This document shows, piece after piece, positions 43,397 to 47,500 of a stretch of DNA of 47,500 bases. A program made the position numbers and the translations under genes. This DNA comes from Chrysomallon squamiferum. Taxonomy: Eukaryota > Mollusca > Gastropoda > Neomphalida > Peltospiridae. Where the stretch lies: positions 28,230,548 through 28,278,047 of the forward strand of contig CM022677.1 of NCBI GenBank assembly GCA_012295275.1, written 5' to 3'. Below the pieces are notes generated by a model. The model had not been told where the DNA came from and did not search any database. It was given only the letters and a program-made list of their open reading frames with translations. Every line of letters begins with the position of its first letter. Position 1 is the first letter of the stretch.

Positions 43397-43672
43397 ACAC
43401 GAAAGCTAGCTCATAGGTACTGAGTCATACGAATGGATATCAGTTTGTTACACTCTTCTGAAATAACAAATTTGTTCAGTTTAAACATTGATTCAAACTT
43501 TCTTAAACATATAAATACGCTCAAACACACACACATCTAAATGTCTTTCATAAACACAGACACACATATGCATACACAAACGCACACCCACACACATACA
43601 CACATGTATCAATATATGTCTACCTATCTGTCTCTGTATCTTTGTATGTATGTTTGTATGTGTGTGTATGTG

Positions 43673-43705
<33 letters not shown>

Positions 43706-44043
43706 ATATACAGAAAGAGAGAAAAGATACATCTAACACACACGTCTAATCACACATAACTCTTTCTTAAGCCTTCATACACACGTAGTACATACACACA
43801 TACATACAAACATACACACAAGTAAGTTGATAAACTTTTAGTTGTCAGTGTTTCTAGTACTAGCAGATTAACTATCAGTTCTTACATAAAAAGATTGAGA
43901 AGAAGATATAACACGTTTGTTTAAAATTACAGTCAGATTTATTTACTAATCTACAATGTCACATACAAGTTTGTTAACCTTAAGATCATAATGTAATGAT
44001 TTTTCTATAACACTGAAATTTATTTTTATTATTATTACTATTA

Positions 44044-44116
<73 letters not shown>

Positions 44117-44165
44117 GTTGCTGTTCTTTTTATTAAAATGAATTTACTTTTAATCTGCTTTACAG
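42959..44165. other. Intergenic with microsatellites; possible gene 3 upstream region
   Basis: It contains (ATT)n at 43331-43395 and 44030-44115, CA/TG tracts at 43520-43810, and unique sequence. At 43240-43290 there are a GCGCCAAA motif (E2F-like) and GACCAAT (CCAAT box), which could belong to a promoter; this is weak. No coding sequence was recognised. Confidence 0.5.
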
Positions 44166-44194
44166 AAATATAACGCAGTGACTGAGGATAATAT
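44166..44194 (+). CDS. Candidate exon of unrecognised gene 3
   Basis: 29 nt between a ctttacag acceptor and an ATAT/gtaagt donor. Only one frame is open: KYNAVTEDN plus a split codon. Both splice signals are strong. It may be coding or part of a 5' UTR. Confidence 0.4.
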
Positions 44195-44275
44195 GTAAGT
44201 AAACCTATCATATTTGCTAATATATTATCAGATTTAAATTTAAATCACCTTCTTCGACAAGCGTGTTTTTTACAG

Positions 44276-44301
44276 AAACGCGTCTGATGAAGAAATAAAT
44301 T
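44276..44301 (+). CDS. Candidate second exon of gene 3
   Basis: Acceptor gttttttacag, donor AATT/gtaaga. Following the exon above it reads NASDEEIN plus T. Joined to the exon at 46212 the split codon would be TAA, a stop, so one of these joins is wrong, or the exon uses another donor, or it is noncoding. It is followed almost at once by the 20-bp array. Confidence 0.33.
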
Positions 44302-44329
44302 GTAAGAAGAGGAAAGGCGCACGCATTTG

Positions 44330-46010
44330 CTTTTGTCACTATGTACTTGTGTGTGTACTTGTGTGTGTCACTGTGTACTTGTGTGTGTCACTGTGTACTT
44401 GTGTGTGTTGCTGTGTACTTGTGTGTGTTGCTGTGTACTTGTGTGTGTCACTATGTACTTGTGTGTGTCACTGTGTACTTGTGTGTGTCACTGTGTACTA
44501 GTGTGTGTCACTGTGTACTAGTGTGTGTCACTGTGTACTAGTGTGTGTTGTGTACTAGTGTGTGTTGCTGTGTACTAGTGTGTGTCACTGTATACTTGTG
44601 TGTGTTGCTGTGTACTTGTGTGTGTCACTGTGTACTAGTGTGTGTTGTTGTGTACTAGTGTGTGTTGCTGTGTACCAGTGTGTGTCACTGTGTACTTGTG
44701 TGTGTTGCTGTGTACTAGTGTATGTCACTGTGTACTAGTGTGTGTTGATGTGTACTTGTGTGTGTTGTTGTGTACTAGTGTGTGTCACTGTGTACTAGTG
44801 TGTGTCACTGTGTACTTGTGTGTGTTGTGTACTAGTGTGTCACTGTGTACTTGTGTGTGTTGTTGTGTACTAGTGTGTGTTGCTGTGTACTAGTGTGTGT
44901 TGCTGTGTACTAGTGTGTGTCACTGTGTACTTGTGTGTGTTGCTGTGTACTTGTGTGTGTTGCTGTGTACTAGTGTGTCACTGTACTAGTGTGTGTCACT
45001 GTGTACTTGTGTGTGTTGCTGTGTACTTGTGTGTGTTGCTGTGTACTAGTGTGTCACTGTACTAGTGTGTGTCACTGTGTACTTGTGTGTGTTGTTGTGT
45101 ACTAGTGTGTGTTGCTGTGTACTAGTGTGTGTCACTGTGTACTTGTGTGTGTTGCTGTGTACTTGTGTGTGTGTTGTGTACTAGTGTGTCACTGTACTAG
45201 TGTGTGTCACTCTGTACTTGTGTTTGTTGTGTACTAGTGTGTGTTGCTGTGTACTAGTGTGTGTCACTGTGTACTTGTGTGTGTTGCTGTGTACTTGTGT
45301 GTGTTTCTGTGTACTAGTGTGTGTCACTGTGTACTTGTGTGTGTCGCTGTGTACTAGTGTGTGTCACTGTGTACTAGTGTGTGTCACTGTGTACTTGTGT
45401 GTGTTTCTGTGTACTATTGTGTCACTGTACTAGTGTGTGTCACTGTACTTGTGTGTGTTGTTGTGTTATAGTGTGTGTTGCTGTGTACTAGTGTGTGTCA
45501 CTGTGTACTTGTGTGTGTTGCTGTGTACTTGTGTGTGTGTTGTGTACTAGTGTGTCACTGTACTAGTGTGTGTCACTCTGTACTTGTGTTTGTTGTTGTG
45601 TACTAGTGTGTGTCACTGTGTACTTGTGTGTGTTGCTGTGTACTTGTGTGTTTCTGTGTACTAGTGTGTGTCACTCTGTACTTGTGTTTGTTGTGTACTA
45701 GTGTGCTGTGTACTTGTGTTTGTTGTGTACTAGTGTGTGTTGCTGTGTACTTGTGTGTGTTGCTGTGTACTAGTGTGTGTCACTGTGTACTTGTGTGTGT
45801 TGCTGTGTACTTGTGTGCGTCACTCAGTACTAGTGTGTGTCACTGTGTACTTGTGTGTGTCACTGTGTAGTAGTGTGTGTTGCTGTGTACTTGTGTGTGT
45901 CACTGTGTACTTGTGTGTGTCACTGTGTAGTAGTGTGTGTTGCTGTGTAATTGTGTGTGTCACTGTGTACTAGTGTTTGTCACTGTGTACTTGTGTGTGT
46001 TGCTGTGTGT
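44330..46010 (+). repeat. 20-bp TG-rich minisatellite, about 80-90 copies
   Basis: Unit CTGTGTACTTGTGTGTGTCA, with TACTTG/TACTAG and GTCA/GTTG alternation and shorter 12-16-bp variants. The C/V/L-rich frames are artefacts of the repeat. Confidence 0.95.
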
Positions 46011-46211
46011 CTTTGTATGTATCAGTTTGTGTTTGTGTGTAGGTGGTTTTTTTTTGTGTGTGTGTCATTGTATGCGAGCATGTTACTGTTAAAACAAAAC
46101 AAACTCGTTGCCATCTCTTAGTTTTCACTATAATTTGATGATTCTAAGAATTGAGTAAGAGAAATATTTTGTTTATCAACAAAGGTAAATAAATAAAAAC
46201 TTGTTTTTCAG

Positions 46212-46317
46212 AAACTGCTCAGTACACAAGAAGAGGTAATTCTGTGAGCTCACCACAGGAGAGAAACGTCATCAAAGAATCTGTACTAGCCTGGCAGGAA
46301 CAGAAGCATCTGCAGAG
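46212..46317 (+). CDS. Candidate exon of gene 3
   Basis: Acceptor gtttttcag, donor CAGAG/gttgtc (weak). Only one frame is open through all 106 nt: TAQYTRRGNSVSSPQE, then RNVIKESVLAWQEQKHLQR. The second half looks helical and amphipathic. Phase 1 in, phase 2 out. The product is not recognised. Confidence 0.6.
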
Positions 46318-46319
46318 GT

Positions 46320-46930
46320 TGTCGTTGTTCTTACAGTAACAGCAGTAGTAGTAGTAAACTCATTGTTGTAGTAGTGTGGTTATTATAGCATTAGTACTTA
46401 ATAATAATCATTCTTGTTTGTAGTAAAAGGTGATATTTTAGCCAGCGATGCTTTGTGTTCATAATGTATCTTGTGTGACTCAGTCAGAAAAATACTTGCT
46501 TGAGTCATAGTACTAGTTGTAGTACTAGTAGTATAGGTACTAATAGTAGATTTAGTGTTGCAATAATAGTAGTTTGAGTATATAACAGTTAAATGAGAAA
46601 TTACTATGATAAAAGTAAAATGAAAAGTAGGTGTAGAAACAGGAACAGTAGTGGTTGTAGTAGTAGTAGTAGTTGTTGTTTTTGTTGTAGTAGTTATAAC
46701 AATAATAGTATTAAAATATATTTGTTAGGTGAGTAGGGGGAGAAGAAAGAAAAATGATTAATACTTTATTTACTATTTTATTTACTATTTTATTCATTTG
46801 TTTTAGTTAATATTTTATTCAATATTTTATTTGTTTGTTTGTTTAGTTAATAGTTTATTCAGTATTTTATATGTTTGTTTATTTACTTAATATTTTATTC
46901 AGTATTTTATTTGTTTATTTATTTACACAG
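46320..46930 (+). other. Intron between gene 3 candidate exons
   Basis: AGT/GTA triplet-rich and TTTATTTG-rich sequence, with no recognised element beyond microsatellites (about 46640-46690 and 46755-46925). Confidence 0.55.
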
Positions 46931-47026
46931 ACGAGACGGTGCTCTCACCAGTCAGATTCAGACCAGTGTGTTCTTCACTCTTGTCCAACATCAGATTCGA
47001 CTCAGTCTTGTGTCAAAGTGTCACCA
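46931..47026 (+). CDS. Candidate exon of gene 3 with continuing sequence downstream
   Basis: Acceptor tatttacacag. Joined in phase with the exon above it reads RRDGALTSQIQTSVFF, TLVQHQIRLSLVSKCH and then meets TGA within CACCA/gtgagc. That hexamer is a good donor, so the exon may end there instead of at a stop. A second frame (DETVLSPVRFRPVCSS onward) is open further, to a TAG near 47115. The two cannot be separated from sequence alone. Confidence 0.45.
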
Positions 47027-47178
47027 GTGAGCAGCTCAGTTTTGTTTACCTGGACATGCAACACACACTGCAGCCGACCACGTCCAACTACAACAACTCT
47101 GACAGCACGAAGTTGTAGAGTGTTACTACACCAAGTGACCAATCTCAACAGTCAAATGTGAGCAGTCAGGAGAAAAAC

Positions 47179-47500
47179 TTGAAGCTTTAATACTAAAACC
47201 AGCCAAAGAAAAAGACTTAATCATTCAAAAGCACAGGAAAGAGACAAAACTCCAAGAAACAGGACAACATCTCCAACAATGTCTAGGAAATTTCCTCATA
47301 TATCACATGTCACAGCTGATGGATTTCCAAGCAAAGGGGACATAACTGTGGAAGCCACTGCCTCTCTGGACCCCAACACCACACAGAGTTGTCTGTTAGA
47401 TGAACCAGTAAGTGTCAGTCCATTGTCTGACACTCGGCTAACACCACGGATAACTGAAAATAACGTAGGTGAAGGTCAATGTCAGATGGCAAACAGAGGC
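47179..47500 (+). CDS. Partial open frame at the window end (gene 3?)
   Basis: From just after a TGA near 47178 one frame stays open for about 107 codons to the window end. It reads through TSPTMSRKFPHISHVTADGF, SKGDITVEATASLDPNT and SVSPLSDTRLTPRITEN. It is Ser/Thr/Pro-rich, hydrophilic and probably disordered. A competing frame is open to about 47340. The segment 47027-47178 also looks partly coding in a third frame with one TAG. Frameshifted pseudogene, assembly indel (an A5 run at about 47173) or a short intron are all possible. Confidence 0.45.

Noticed and set aside
43493-43759. Small Thr/His and Cys/Val-rich frames
   Set aside because: CA/TG microsatellite translations.
44327-45973. 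Cys/Val/Leu-rich frames
   Set aside because: Translations of the 20-bp TG-rich array.

Overview
The window is eukaryotic, AT-rich, and dominated by introns packed with simple repeats and minisatellites. No bacterial-style gene organisation is present. It suggests an invertebrate animal, probably a lophotrochozoan such as a mollusc. That is an inference, from TTAGGG-type interstitial repeats (not the arthropod TTAGG), a degenerate jockey-like LINE, a hAT-type MITE and a tRNA-derived SINE. The species cannot be named from sequence alone.

Region 1 (about 525-31024, + strand) is one large gene whose 5' end lies outside the window or was not recognised. I read 25 exons by hand from splice sites, reading phase and conserved cysteines. 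They encode 12 tandem modules of six cysteines. Each module is split over two exons: an A exon with C1-C3 and a B exon with C4-C6. The spacing is C1-x7-C2-x(14-26)-C3-x8-C4-x5-C5-x(17-21)-C6, and the x8 and x5 spacings hold in all 12 modules. Every A exon begins in phase 1 and ends in phase 2; every B exon does the reverse. A short charged tail and stop follow at 31024. Many N-glycosylation sequons and the regular cysteines imply an extracellular protein. I do not recognise the family.

Most introns of this gene hold their own private minisatellite. Several of these arrays include or abut a splice site. The largest (about 13.08-18.65 kb, roughly 90 copies of a 60-65 bp unit) is built from the acceptor and first 29 bases of the exon that follows it. 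This is the most unusual feature of the window.

Region 2 (33459-37067, + strand) is a complete riboflavin kinase (RFK) gene of four coding exons and 155 residues, with the flavokinase catalytic residues present. Its exon 2 donor is also copied into a small tandem array. Intron 3 holds a 26-bp minisatellite.

Region 3 (37.1-44.2 kb) is intergenic: a 30/44-bp minisatellite, about 1.1 kb of degenerate TTAGGG repeats and a 436-bp hAT-type MITE. Region 4 (44.2-47.5 kb, + strand) holds candidate exons of a third, unrecognised gene that runs off the window. A 20-bp minisatellite lies between them and the reading frame is unresolved.
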